DNA of 64,000 bases from Antarctobacter sediminis (GTDB lineage: Bacteria > Pseudomonadota > Alphaproteobacteria > Rhodobacterales > Rhodobacteraceae): the NCBI RefSeq assembly GCF_019218285.1, contig NZ_JAHUZG010000009.1:31685-95684 (forward strand). The letters are read 5' to 3'. Below the pieces are notes generated by a model. That model was not told the DNA's origin. It ran no database searches and worked only from the letters and a program-made list of their open reading frames with translations. Within the stretch, counting starts at the first letter, position 1; every line of letters begins with the position of its first letter. The position numbers and the translations under genes were made by a program. This document shows, piece after piece, positions 24,581-33,087 of this stretch.

Positions 24581-25362
24581 CAGAACAGGCCCTGATAGAC
24601 GCCGCCGTCGTTGATGATGTTCTGACCGACGATGAAGCCCGCCTGTGCCGAGCAGAGGAAGGCCACGAGGTCGCCGCATTCGCTGGGATCGGCAAAGCGG
24701 CCCGCGGGGACGCTTTGGATGCGGTTTTCCACGATGGCCTCGTAGGTGGTGTTGCCGCGTCGGGCGTGGTTGTGGAGATTGGTGTGCAGCGCGTCCGTGT
24801 CGAAGAAGCCGGGGCAGACGGTGTTGATCGTCACGTTGTCGCGCACGGTTTCCTTGACCAGCGAGGCGATGGCCCCGGACAGCGCGAGGCGGGCGCTGTG
24901 GCTGTGGGCGAAATGCGGTTGCGGGAACTTGATGAAGCTGACCGAGATATTGACGATGCGGCCGAACTTGCGTTCGCGCATGCCGGGCAGGACGCCGGTG
25001 ATCATTTCCAGCGAGGAAAAGAAATGCGCGTTGAACCATTCGTCCCAGTCGGCGCGGGTCCAGTCCTGATATTCGCCGGGGATCTGGCGAATGCCGGGAT
25101 TGGTCACCAGAATATCGGCGCCTTCCCCTTTGGCCAGCAGTTCGGCCCGGCCTTCGGCAGAGTTGAAATCCGCCGCTACGGTGGTGACATTCACGCCATG
25201 CGCGGCGCGGATTTCCTCGGCGGTGGCGTCCAGCGCATCGGCGCTGCGGGCGTTCAGCACGAGATCCACACCTTCGGCGGCCAGCGAAAAGGCGCAGGCG
25301 CGGCCCAGCCCCTTGCTGGCGGCGGAAACGATGGCGCGGCGGCCGTTCAAACCCAGGTCCAT
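24580..25362 (-). CDS. SDR-family protein lacking the YxxxK catalytic motif
   Basis: 260 aa. ATG 25362 has AAGGAAGG upstream; an earlier ATG (25419) lacks a ribosome site and adds a non-homologous leader. The Rossmann cofactor region is near normal (SAASKGLGRACAF), but NNAG is NPGIRQ, and where YxxxK is expected the chain reads FAHSHSARLALSG. Members with such changes (for example SNGARSGL types) occur near catabolic operons and may use another base or have lost redox activity. The C terminus (GQNIINDGGVYQGL) is SDR-like. It is translationally coupled to the complete SDR downstream. Confidence 0.87.
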   Translation of the reverse strand: MDLGLNGRRAIVSAASKGLGRACAFSLAAEGVDLVLNARSADALDATAEEIRAAHGVNVTTVAADFNSAEGRAELLAKGEGADILVTNPGIRQIPGEYQDWTRADWDEWFNAHFFSSLEMITGVLPGMRERKFGRIVNISVSFIKFPQPHFAHSHSARLALSGAIASLVKETVRDNVTINTVCPGFFDTDALHTNLHNHARRGNTTYEAIVENRIQSVPAGRFADPSECGDLVAFLCSAQAGFIVGQNIINDGGVYQGLF

Positions 25363-25425
25363 GGGTATTCCTTCCTTGGTCTTTTCCGTCAGTTGGCGCG
25401 AATTCCGCGCCGTGTTCAACCGGGT

Positions 25426-26343
25426 TCAGGCCGCGTCGTCGGCGCGTTCCAGAATCCGGTCCAGCCCGCGATGCAGCCCGGCCAGCGCCTCGCCGCCCAG
25501 CGGTTGCAGGGGCGCGCGGGGGGCGCCGCCTCCGGGCAGGCCGAGGTAATCCATCGCCGCCTTGGTGGCGGGATAGAGTGTGCGGCCCTCGGTGATGAAG
25601 AGATTTGTCAATTCCTGCGCGCGGGTCTGCAGGGCCCAGGCCTGTTCGAATTCGCCGCGCTGGATCATCGGCCAGACATCCAGCAAGGCCGTCCAGACGT
25701 TGGGGAAACAATCCACCAGCCCGTCGCATTTGGCCAGCATGGCCGGCACGCCGATGGTGGAGGACGGCCCGCAGAACACGCGGATCCGGTCGCTGGCGCA
25801 GGCCAGTGTGCGGTGGAAATTCAGCCAGTCGCCCGAGCTTTCCTTGATGGCGACGACGTTTTCAAGATCGGCCAGTTCGTCGACGATGTCGGGTGTCAGG
25901 GCGTTCCCGGCATTTCCGGGGATGTTGTACAGCATCACCGGCAGCGGGGCCGCCGCGTCGATGGCACGGAAATGGGCGATGATTTCGTCCCGGCTGAGGT
26001 GGGCGAAGAACGGCGGCATGACCAGCGCGGCATCCGCCCCTTCGGCGGCGGCGTCCTGCATGGCGGCGATCACATCGCGGGGCGTGATGCCCGCCGCGCC
26101 AACGATGGCGGTGCCGTCCTTGCCGACGGCCTTGCGCGCGGTGGCGTAGATGGCGCGCCGTTCCTCGGGGCGGAGTGCCCAGAATTCACCGGTACAGCCG
26201 GCAGCGACGACGCCGGTGGCTCCCTGTTGCATGAGGCGGCGGATGTTGGCGGCCATGGCGTCGTGATCGACTTCGTCCCGCTTGGTGAAGGGGGTGGTGA
26301 TCGCGGGCATGGCGCCCGACCAGGAAATGGAATGTCTGTCCAC
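25426..26343 (-). CDS. DapA/N-acetylneuraminate lyase family aldolase or deaminase
   Basis: 305 aa TIM barrel. Schiff-base lysine K167 (VVAIKESSGDW), active-site tyrosine Y139 (MLYNIPGNAGN) and the GCTGEFWAL carboxylate-binding loop near 50 are intact. The family includes dihydrodipicolinate synthase, 2-keto-3-deoxy sugar-acid aldolases and hydroxyproline-pathway deaminases. Since it sits in a transport operon with an aminotransferase and SDRs, a catabolic keto-acid aldolase or dehydratase is more likely than lysine biosynthesis. Confidence 0.9.
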   Translation of the reverse strand: MDRHSISWSGAMPAITTPFTKRDEVDHDAMAANIRRLMQQGATGVVAAGCTGEFWALRPEERRAIYATARKAVGKDGTAIVGAAGITPRDVIAAMQDAAAEGADAALVMPPFFAHLSRDEIIAHFRAIDAAAPLPVMLYNIPGNAGNALTPDIVDELADLENVVAIKESSGDWLNFHRTLACASDRIRVFCGPSSTIGVPAMLAKCDGLVDCFPNVWTALLDVWPMIQRGEFEQAWALQTRAQELTNLFITEGRTLYPATKAAMDYLGLPGGGAPRAPLQPLGGEALAGLHRGLDRILERADDAA

Positions 26344-26363
26344 GGGGATAGTCCTTGAAAGAA

Positions 26364-27761
26364 TTACAGGGGCGCCAGCGCGTCTTCGGCGCGCAGCGCA
26401 TCGCAGACCGATTGCGCGGCCTTGCGGACGGTCGAGACGGCGAGGTCGATCTCTTCCGGGGTGACGGTGAAAGGCGGCGAAAAGCTGATCGCGTCGCCAT
26501 TGGGCAGGGCACGGCTGATGACCCCGTCTTGCAGGGCGGCGCGGATGATGCGCGGCCCGACCTGAAGCGCCGGATCGAATTTCTGCCAGCCCTCACGCGA
26601 GGGACGGGCAAATTCGACGGCGGCCATCAGCCCCTTGCCGCGCACCTCGGCGACGATGGGCAGATCGTCGAAGGCCTTGGCCAGTGCCTGGTTCAGGTAG
26701 TCGCCCATGCGGCCCGCGCGGTCGACCAGGTTGTCTTCTTCGACGATGTCGAGGTTCGCCAGCGCGGCGGCGGCCATGACGGGATGGGCCGTGTAGGTAT
26801 AGCCGTGGCCAAAGGCGCCGTATTTGGCGGCGGCCTCACCGGCGATCACCTGCCAGACCTTGTCGCCCACAAGCACGCCGGACAGCGGGGCATAGCCCGA
26901 GGTGATGCCCTTGGCGATCGACATCATGTCGGGCGTCATGTCCAGCGCCTGCGCGCCGAACCATGTGCCGAGGCGGCCAAAGCCACAGATGACCTCATCC
27001 GCGATCAGCAGCACGTCGTGACGGTCCAGCACCTCGCGGATGGCGGGGAAATAGCCCTGCGGTGGCACGATCACGCCGCCCGCGCCCATGACCGGTTCCG
27101 CGATGAAGGCGGCGACGGTGTCGGGGCCTTCGGCGACGATCATGTCGTCCAGTTCCTTGGCCAGCCGGGCCGAAAAGGCGGCGTCGTCCTCGTCGGGCAG
27201 GCGGGTCCAGAGGTTATGCGGCGCCGAGACGTGGCGGATCATCGGCAGCGGCAGGTCAAAACCCGCGTGCAGGCCCGGCAGGCCGGTCAGGCCGCCGGAC
27301 AGGACGGTGACGCCGTGATAGCCGCGGTCACGGGCGATGATCTTTTTCTTTTGCGGCAGGCCGCGGGCGTTGTTGTAGTACCAGACCAGCTTGGCCTGCG
27401 TGTCGTTGGCGTCCGAGCCGGAAGCGCCGAAGAAGACCTTGGAAAAGCCCTTGGGCGCCTTTTCGATCACCCGTTCGGCAAGGATCGCGGCGGGTTCGGT
27501 CGCCATCGAGCTGAAGCCGTGGAAGTAGGACAGCTTGCGCGCCTGATCGGCCATGGCATCGGCGATGCGGTCGCGGCCATAGCCGACGTTGACGCACCAC
27601 AGGCCCGCCATCGCATCCAGATAGCGCTTGCCACTGTCATCGGTGATCCAGCAGCCCTCGGCGCTTTGCGCCATCATCAGCGCGCCGCTTTGCTCGTGGG
27701 TCTGCGCCATGCTGAAGGGGTGAAAGACATAACGCCTGTCCTGATCGCGGGTCTCGGTCAT
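26364..27761 (-). CDS. Class III (omega) aminotransferase
   Basis: 465 aa PLP enzyme. The PLP lysine K284 (SIAKGITSGYAPLSGV), the pyridine-N aspartate D255 (LIADEVICGFGRLGTWFG) and the N-terminal substrate loop (MAGLWCVNVGYGRD) are of the omega-amino acid:pyruvate type (beta-alanine, taurine, putrescine or diaminobutyrate aminotransferases). It would move the amino group from an imported omega-amine to pyruvate or oxoglutarate. It follows the ABC importer genes by 25 nt on the same strand, and the DapA-family gene follows it. Confidence 0.93.
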   Translation of the reverse strand: MTETRDQDRRYVFHPFSMAQTHEQSGALMMAQSAEGCWITDDSGKRYLDAMAGLWCVNVGYGRDRIADAMADQARKLSYFHGFSSMATEPAAILAERVIEKAPKGFSKVFFGASGSDANDTQAKLVWYYNNARGLPQKKKIIARDRGYHGVTVLSGGLTGLPGLHAGFDLPLPMIRHVSAPHNLWTRLPDEDDAAFSARLAKELDDMIVAEGPDTVAAFIAEPVMGAGGVIVPPQGYFPAIREVLDRHDVLLIADEVICGFGRLGTWFGAQALDMTPDMMSIAKGITSGYAPLSGVLVGDKVWQVIAGEAAAKYGAFGHGYTYTAHPVMAAAALANLDIVEEDNLVDRAGRMGDYLNQALAKAFDDLPIVAEVRGKGLMAAVEFARPSREGWQKFDPALQVGPRIIRAALQDGVISRALPNGDAISFSPPFTVTPEEIDLAVSTVRKAAQSVCDALRAEDALAPL

Positions 27762-27786
27762 GTCCGGCCTCCTTTTCTGTCGTGGT

Positions 27787-28896
27787 TCATTTGGACCGCA
27801 TCGGGATCACCGAGGCAGGGGGTTCGTCGCGATTGAGGCGGGCGCCGTTTTCGGTTGCCTCGAAGAGATGCATGGCCGCCGGGTCAAAGCTCAGCGCCAC
27901 GGACTGGCCAACATCCATCCGGCGGGTCGCTTCGACCCGCGCGGCGATGCGGCTGTGATCGGGCAGTTCCAACGTGACGATGGTTTCATGGCCGGTGTTT
28001 TCGGCCAGCCGCACGGTGGCGGGCAGGCCTTCGCCGGTGGCGATGGTGATGGCCTCGGGGCGGACGCCCAGAACGGCGGGACCGTCGCGCAGGCTGTCGA
28101 CAAAAGCGGTGCGGTCAAAGGGCACGCGGTGCCCGGCGACAAGGAAATCGCCGCCATCGACCGCGCCTTCGATCTGGTTCATCGGCGGGGTGCCGATAAA
28201 ACCGGCCACAAAGCGATTTGCGGGGCGGTTGTAGATCGCGTCGGGTGTGTCGAACTGCTGGACGCGGCCCGCGTGCATCACGGCGATGCGGCTGGCCATG
28301 GTCATGGCTTCCAGCTGGTCGTGGGTGACATAGACCATGGTCTTGCCCAGCCTGCGGTGCAGCTCGATCAGTTCGGCGCGCATGTAGCTGCGCAGCTTGG
28401 CGTCGAGGTTGGACAAGGGTTCGTCCAGCAGGAAGACCTGCGGTTCACGTACCAGCGCCCGGCCAAGGGCGACGCGCTGTTGCTGACCCCCGGAAAGCTG
28501 TTTCGGCTTGCGGTCCAGCAGCGGTTCCAGTTGCAGCAGCGCGGCGGCCTTTTGCACCGCCTCTTCGCGGGCGCGGCCCTTGATGCCGCGCTTTTTCAGC
28601 GGATAGCCGATGTTTTCGCCCACGGTCATATGCGGGTAAAGCGCGTAGCTTTGGAACACCATGGCGATGTCACGCTTGCCCGGGGCAAGATCATTGACCA
28701 CCCGGTCCCCGATCAGGATGTCGCCGCGGGTCGGAAAATCCAGCCCCGCCAGCATCCGCAGAGTGGTGGATTTGCCACAGCCCGAAGGCCCCAGCAGGGC
28801 GACGAATTCGCCGTCATGGATTTCAAGGTCCAGCTTTTCCAGCGCGACATAGGTGCCAAAGGCTTTGTGGACGTTTCGGAAGGTTACGTTGGCCAA
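27787..28896 (-). CDS. Sugar-type ABC transporter ATP-binding protein (UgpC/MalK type)
   Basis: 369 aa. ABC domain with Walker A GPSGCGKST, signature LSGGQQQRVALGRAL, Walker B VFLLDEPLSNLDAKLR, then TOBE domains (FIGTPPMNQIEGAV, LGVRPEAITI). Start: TTG 28896 with AAGGAG 7 nt upstream; translation then begins ANVTFRNVHKAFG, the expected first beta strand. The frame runs on far upstream without family resemblance. It energises the MalF/MalG-type permeases upstream. Confidence 0.93.
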   Translation of the reverse strand: MANVTFRNVHKAFGTYVALEKLDLEIHDGEFVALLGPSGCGKSTTLRMLAGLDFPTRGDILIGDRVVNDLAPGKRDIAMVFQSYALYPHMTVGENIGYPLKKRGIKGRAREEAVQKAAALLQLEPLLDRKPKQLSGGQQQRVALGRALVREPQVFLLDEPLSNLDAKLRSYMRAELIELHRRLGKTMVYVTHDQLEAMTMASRIAVMHAGRVQQFDTPDAIYNRPANRFVAGFIGTPPMNQIEGAVDGGDFLVAGHRVPFDRTAFVDSLRDGPAVLGVRPEAITIATGEGLPATVRLAENTGHETIVTLELPDHSRIAARVEATRRMDVGQSVALSFDPAAMHLFEATENGARLNRDEPPASVIPMRSK

Positions 28897-28913
28897 TTCA
28901 GGCTCCTTTTTCT

Positions 28914-29741
28914 TCAGCCCTTGACGCCGCCGGCACCGAAGCCGCTGGTCAGGTAACTTTGCAGGAAGGCGAAGACGACGATCAGCGGCAGGCTCATCAT
29001 CACCGAGGCCGCCATGAGCAGGGACCATTCGATGTTGAACGCCGAGATCAGCATGGACATCACGCCGGTTGTCAGGGGGGCGACCGCCTCGGAGTTCACC
29101 AGCACCAGCGCGTAGAGATATTCGTTCCACGACAGGATGAAGGTAAACAGCGCGGTCGAGATGATGCCCGGCAGAAGCTGGGGAAAAATCACGTCGCGGA
29201 AGGCGCCAAGACGGGATGCGCCATCCACAAGCGCCGCGTTTTCCAGATCTTCGGGGATGCCCTCCATGAAGCTGCGCAGAAGCCACAGCGCGTAGGGCAG
29301 GGCAAAGGTGGTGTGCGCGAGGATCAGGCTGAACAGCGTGTTCGACAGGCCCAGCGAGACCATCATCAGGTAGAGCGGGATGATCAGCACCACCGAGGGC
29401 AGCAGGTAGGTGAACAGCACCAGCATCGCCAGCGTTTCGCGCCCGCGATAGGTAAAGCGCACGAGGCTGTAGGCCCCCAGCGTCCCCAGCGCGACGACAA
29501 AGATCGTGGTCGTCGTGGCCAGCACCACCGAGTTGCGGAAGTAGCGCAGGAAGGGCGTTTCGCTCAGCAGGCGCCAGTAATGTTCAAAGGTGACGGTTTC
29601 GGGAATCCATGTGGGCGGGATGCGAAAGAGTTCCGTCTGTGGCTTGACCGAGGTGACGATCATCCAGATCAGCGGAAAGGAGATCAGCAGGACCAGCGCC
29701 CATGTGATGACGTTCAGAAGGACGGGGCGGAGCAGTTTCAT
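28914..29741 (-). CDS. Sugar-type ABC transporter permease (MalG type)
   Basis: 275 aa inner-membrane permease with about six helices. Typical of MalG/UgpE partners: early periplasmic region (VKPQTELFRIPPTWIPETVT), EAA loop (ENAALVDGASRLGAFRDVIF) and the ending VMMSLPLIVVFAFLQSYLTS. Its ATG overlaps the end of the MalF-type gene (ATGA), and the ATPase follows after 17 nt. Confidence 0.94.
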   Translation of the reverse strand: MKLLRPVLLNVITWALVLLISFPLIWMIVTSVKPQTELFRIPPTWIPETVTFEHYWRLLSETPFLRYFRNSVVLATTTTIFVVALGTLGAYSLVRFTYRGRETLAMLVLFTYLLPSVVLIIPLYLMMVSLGLSNTLFSLILAHTTFALPYALWLLRSFMEGIPEDLENAALVDGASRLGAFRDVIFPQLLPGIISTALFTFILSWNEYLYALVLVNSEAVAPLTTGVMSMLISAFNIEWSLLMAASVMMSLPLIVVFAFLQSYLTSGFGAGGVKG

Positions 29742-30655
29742 GCCTTCTTCTCCTTGGTCTGGCGGATGTAGAGCACCATGAAGACCAGCATCACCAGCAT
29801 CATGCCCACGGAATAGGCCGCCGCCTGGCCCATCTGGTTCAGGCCAAAGGCCTCTTGGTAGACCAGCAGCGACAGGGTCTGGGTCGAGGTCACGGGACCG
29901 CCGCCCGTCAGCAGGTACAGCAGGTCGAATTCCTTGAAGTCCCAGATGGCTCGCAAGAGGATGATGACCGTCAGGACCGAGCGCAGTTGCGGCAGGGTCA
30001 CGTCAAAGAAGCGAGCGATCGGGCCGGCGCCGTCGATGCGGGCGGCCTCGTAGAGGTTTTCGGGGATCGTTTGCAGCCGGGCCAGCACGGCGATCACGAC
30101 GAAGGGAAAGTACTTCCAGGCCCCCACAAGGATCACGCCGATCATGGCGTTGGGCATGGAGCCAAGCCAATCCAGCGGCATGTCGATGATGCCCAGTTGC
30201 ATCAGGCCCTGATTCAGCGCGCCGTAAAGATCGTTGAACAGCCATTTCCAGACCAGAACCGCCACGACGGTGGACAGGAAATAGGGAAACAGCACAAGGC
30301 TGCGCGCCAGCGACCGGAACCAGATGTTCTGGTGCAGCAGCAGCGCAAGGCCGACACCGGCCACGATTTGCAGTGTCAGCGTGCCGACCGTCCAGATCAG
30401 CGTGACGCCCAGCGAATTCCAGAAGGCCTTGCCGGTCAGCAGTTCGATGTAGTTGTCCGCGCCGACAAAACCGCCCTGAAGCGTGGGCGTGTAGATCGAA
30501 AAGACGGAAAGGTAGATCGCCGCCAAAAGCGGGTAGACGATCACGAGGCTGAACACGAGGATGGTCGGTGCGATCAGCAGCACGCCAAGCCGCGCGTAGG
30601 CCCGTTCGAGGGGCGGCGCCGCGGCCTGCGGCAGGTTGGTTGCGATTGCGGTCAT
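29738..30655 (-). CDS. Sugar-type ABC transporter permease (MalF type)
   Basis: 305 aa inner-membrane permease. MalF/UgpA-type features: N-terminal helix (LLIAPTILVFSLVIVYPLLA), GADNYIELLTGKAFWNSLGV, EAA loop (YEAARIDGAGPIARFFDVTL) and LLYLLTGGGPVTSTQTLSLL. Second gene of the operon after its binding protein; a terminator-like hairpin in the 74-nt gap before it probably lowers permease relative to binding-protein expression. Confidence 0.94.
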   Translation of the reverse strand: MTAIATNLPQAAAPPLERAYARLGVLLIAPTILVFSLVIVYPLLAAIYLSVFSIYTPTLQGGFVGADNYIELLTGKAFWNSLGVTLIWTVGTLTLQIVAGVGLALLLHQNIWFRSLARSLVLFPYFLSTVVAVLVWKWLFNDLYGALNQGLMQLGIIDMPLDWLGSMPNAMIGVILVGAWKYFPFVVIAVLARLQTIPENLYEAARIDGAGPIARFFDVTLPQLRSVLTVIILLRAIWDFKEFDLLYLLTGGGPVTSTQTLSLLVYQEAFGLNQMGQAAAYSVGMMLVMLVFMVLYIRQTKEKKA

Positions 30656-30668
30656 GTAACGTCCTGGG

Positions 30669-30705
30669 AAAAAGCGCCCGGCGGCACAGGGAGAAGCCGC
30701 CGGGC
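30669..30705 (-). terminator. Attenuating terminator-like hairpin between binding protein and permease
   Basis: On the minus strand GCCCGGCGGC-(10 nt loop)-GCCGCCGGGC, a perfect 10-bp stem, then GCTTTTT. It lies inside an otherwise continuous operon, so it likely causes partial termination, giving more binding protein than permease. Confidence 0.75.
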
Positions 30706-30729
30706 CGGAGTATGACGGGCCGGGGAGGG

Positions 30730-32067
30730 TCAGCCTGCCATGATCTCTTCGATGCGCTTGGCCGTGTCGCCAAGAACCGCATCGACGTTTTCGTCGTTCA
30801 GGACGACGCGCTGCACCATCTCGGCGATGACGCCCGAGTTGACGATCTCACCGGCCTTGACGTTGGGTTTATGCGCGGTGCTTTCCCAGCCAAGGTTGAA
30901 CCCGTTGGCGGCCGCCGCGGCCATCTTGTCGACCTCTGCCGAGTATTTCTCGATGATCGGGTTTTTCTGGTATTCCGGCATCTCGGCGATGGTCGAGAGC
31001 ACCGGCAGAACGTGGCCCGGCGCCGCGTGCAACTGCTGGATGTAGCCTTCGGGATCATAGAGGAAGGCGGCGAACTGCTTGGTTGCTTCCATGTCCGACG
31101 CCGCCTTGGGAATAAAGACCGAGGGGAAGTCGTTGAAGGTCCAGGGCGCGATGTCCTCGGATTTCGTCGGGTAGAGATCGCAGGTGACGTGATCCGCGAT
31201 GCCCGGGTTCTGGTTGTTGACGTTGATCAACACGCGCCCGGTGTAGATGCCGGTGGCGCAGGCGCCCGAAACAAAGGCCGTCAGGCTGTCGCCCCAGCTG
31301 TAGTTGGTGGCGCCCGGCGGGCAGTACTGGCGCATCGCCTTGTAAAATTCCAGCGCGTCGCGGGTTTCGGGGCTGTCGATGGCCACGTCCAGATCGGGGC
31401 TGAACACCATTCCGCCGGCCTGATGGATCACGCCGATGAAGATCAGCGTCGTCATCGAGTTGCGGCCATAGGGCAGGGGCGCGCCGTAGATGCCGCCGCC
31501 CTGCATTTTGCCGCAAGCGGACAGAAGTTCGTCCCACGTACGCGGGTTCTTGTCGATGCCGGCCTTTTCCATCAGATCCTTGCGCAGCCAGATCACGTTG
31601 GCGGCCGAGTTGCCGATCGAGGTGCCCGCGTATTGGCCCTTGTCGATCTCATAGATGCGGTTCACCCCGTCGTAGAATTTCTCGGGGCCGATCATCTCGA
31701 TCACGTCGTTGAAGGGCTCCAGGAGGCCGTTGCGCCAGTAGTTGGACACCGCGAAGCTGGGCAGGTGCGTGACGATGTTCGGGACGTCGCCGCTTGCAAA
31801 AGCGGCAGCAAGTTGAGGGGCATAGCCCTCGTCCGAGGTTTTCTCGAACACCACTTTGACGTTCTGGTGCAGCGCCTCGAAGTTGGCGATCTGGGTTTTG
31901 TAGGCGGCCAGCTGCTCTGGCGAGGACTGGGGCGACCACCAGCGCAGGGTGATCTGCTCTTGCGCCTGGATGCGGCGCGGCATGAGGGCCGCAGCGCCAG
32001 CCGCGGCCATTCCGGTCAGAACTGTGCGACGCGGCAGTCCCGCGTTCATCCGTTTGTTGGTGGTCAT
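30730..32067 (-). CDS. Family-1 (sugar-type) ABC transporter solute-binding protein, Tat-exported
   Basis: 445 aa. ATG 32067 with AGGGGAG upstream begins a twin-arginine signal (LPRRTVLTGMAAAGAAALMP, cut near IQAQE). The mature protein (ITLRWWSPQSSPEQLAAYKT, KVVFEKTSDEGYAPQLAAAF) is a family-1 binding protein of the MalE/UgpB class, used for sugars, polyols or glycerol-phosphate-like solutes. First gene of the operon that ends at 23870. A perfect regional operator lies 32 bp upstream of its ATG, in the divergent gap with the IclR regulator. Confidence 0.93.
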   Translation of the reverse strand: MTTNKRMNAGLPRRTVLTGMAAAGAAALMPRRIQAQEQITLRWWSPQSSPEQLAAYKTQIANFEALHQNVKVVFEKTSDEGYAPQLAAAFASGDVPNIVTHLPSFAVSNYWRNGLLEPFNDVIEMIGPEKFYDGVNRIYEIDKGQYAGTSIGNSAANVIWLRKDLMEKAGIDKNPRTWDELLSACGKMQGGGIYGAPLPYGRNSMTTLIFIGVIHQAGGMVFSPDLDVAIDSPETRDALEFYKAMRQYCPPGATNYSWGDSLTAFVSGACATGIYTGRVLINVNNQNPGIADHVTCDLYPTKSEDIAPWTFNDFPSVFIPKAASDMEATKQFAAFLYDPEGYIQQLHAAPGHVLPVLSTIAEMPEYQKNPIIEKYSAEVDKMAAAAANGFNLGWESTAHKPNVKAGEIVNSGVIAEMVQRVVLNDENVDAVLGDTAKRIEEIMAG

Positions 32068-32099
32068 GTGACACTCCCCTGTTGGCAATGTTCGCATAT

Positions 32100-32113
32100 C
32101 GAACATATGTTCG
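32100..32113. promoter_or_regulatory. Regional operator, perfect copy (CGAACATATGTTCG)
   Basis: Perfect CGAACA-TA-TGTTCG inverted repeat, with an extra GTTCG half-site 7 bp to its left. It is 32 bp before the binding-protein ATG (32067) and 122 bp before the IclR gene (32236). A degenerate copy (CGCACAACAAGTGA, 32214-32227) lies just before the regulator's own ATG. Being the perfect site next to a regulator gene, it best ties the element to that protein. Confidence 0.7.
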
Positions 32114-32235
32114 TAACATTGCCGATGCGAGACTCGAATCGCAAGTGTTTTTTGACGCGGCCCGCAGTTCAAACTGGGTTCCGCTTCGAGTTTTGCGGTG
32201 ATAGTTCGTATTGCGCACAACAAGTGAGACGTCAG

Positions 32236-33087
32236 ATGGCGAAACCCGTTAAGACCAAGCCCGTTCAGGCCAAGAGTGAAACCCGCCTTGGAACCGTGAC
32301 ACCCGACGCGGGGGAAGAGCAGGAAAAGCTGTCCAGCCGCGATTTCGTCAGTTCGCTGTCCCGCGGGCTGGAAATCCTGTCCAGCTTCAGCCGCACCTCG
32401 CGCAAGATGACCCTGTCAGAGGTCGCCGCCGAGACCGGGATGAGCCGGGCCACCGCGCGGCGGTTCCTGCTGACGCTGGTCAAGGAGGGCTATGTCATCA
32501 CCGACGGCAAGCTGTTCGACCTGACGCCCAAGGTGCTGGACCTCGGCTTTTCCGTGTTGTCCAAGATCGGCATCTGGGACCGCGCCCGCCCCTTTATGGA
32601 ACGACTGTCGGAACAGACCGGCGAAAGCTGTACGGCGGCGATCCTCGACGGGCTGGAGGTGGTCTATGTGGCCGGTGTACAGGCGCATAATATCATCAGC
32701 GTCGGTATCACGGTTGGCAGCCGTCAATCGGCCTTTTACACGGCGAATGGCCGGGTCTTGCTGGCGGCACAGCCAGAGGAGAACTGGGACGGGATCATCG
32801 CCAATGCGCGCCTTGTCCCCCGCACGCGCCACAGCGTGACCAACAAGACCGAACTGCGCAACATCCTTGAACAGGTGCGCAAACAGGGCTGGGCGCTGGT
32901 GGACCAGGAACTGGAAGAGGGCCTGCTGTCCATCGCGATCCCGCTGCAATACCGTTCCGGCATTCTGGCCGGGTCGATCAACATCGCGGTGCCCTCGATC
33001 CGGGCGACACCGGAGACCATGATCGAAACCTACCTGCCCAAGCTTCAGGCCACGGCGGAAGAAATCCAGCTGTCACTGGCGCATTAA
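32236..33087 (+). CDS. IclR-family transcriptional regulator (PcaR-like)
   Basis: 283 aa from the ATG at 32236; the long open frame upstream is antisense to the binding protein and is ignored. The N-terminal winged HTH (residues 39-100; LSRGLEILSSFSRTSRKMTL, VAAETGMSRATARRFLLTLV) is followed by the IclR effector domain (residues 110-280; YTANGRVLLAAQPEENWD, WALVDQELEEGLLSIAIPLQ). IclR proteins bind aromatic or small organic acids and control catabolic operons as activator or repressor. It is divergent from the operon at 32067 and next to a perfect CGAACA-NN-TGTTCG site, so it is my first candidate for the regulator of the island. It overlaps the convergent DAO gene by 4 nt. Confidence 0.92.
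   Translation: MAKPVKTKPVQAKSETRLGTVTPDAGEEQEKLSSRDFVSSLSRGLEILSSFSRTSRKMTLSEVAAETGMSRATARRFLLTLVKEGYVITDGKLFDLTPKVLDLGFSVLSKIGIWDRARPFMERLSEQTGESCTAAILDGLEVVYVAGVQAHNIISVGITVGSRQSAFYTANGRVLLAAQPEENWDGIIANARLVPRTRHSVTNKTELRNILEQVRKQGWALVDQELEEGLLSIAIPLQYRSGILAGSINIAVPSIRATPETMIETYLPKLQATAEEIQLSLAH

Noticed and set aside
24581..25729. In-frame extension of the SDR at 23870 into a 619-codon protein
   Set aside because: The added part overlaps another SDR gene in a different frame and is not protein-like; TGATG coupling at 24580 marks the true start.
30568..32235. Long in-frame extension upstream of the IclR gene
   Set aside because: Overlaps the binding-protein gene on the other strand and has no homology; the ATG at 32236 matches IclR proteins.
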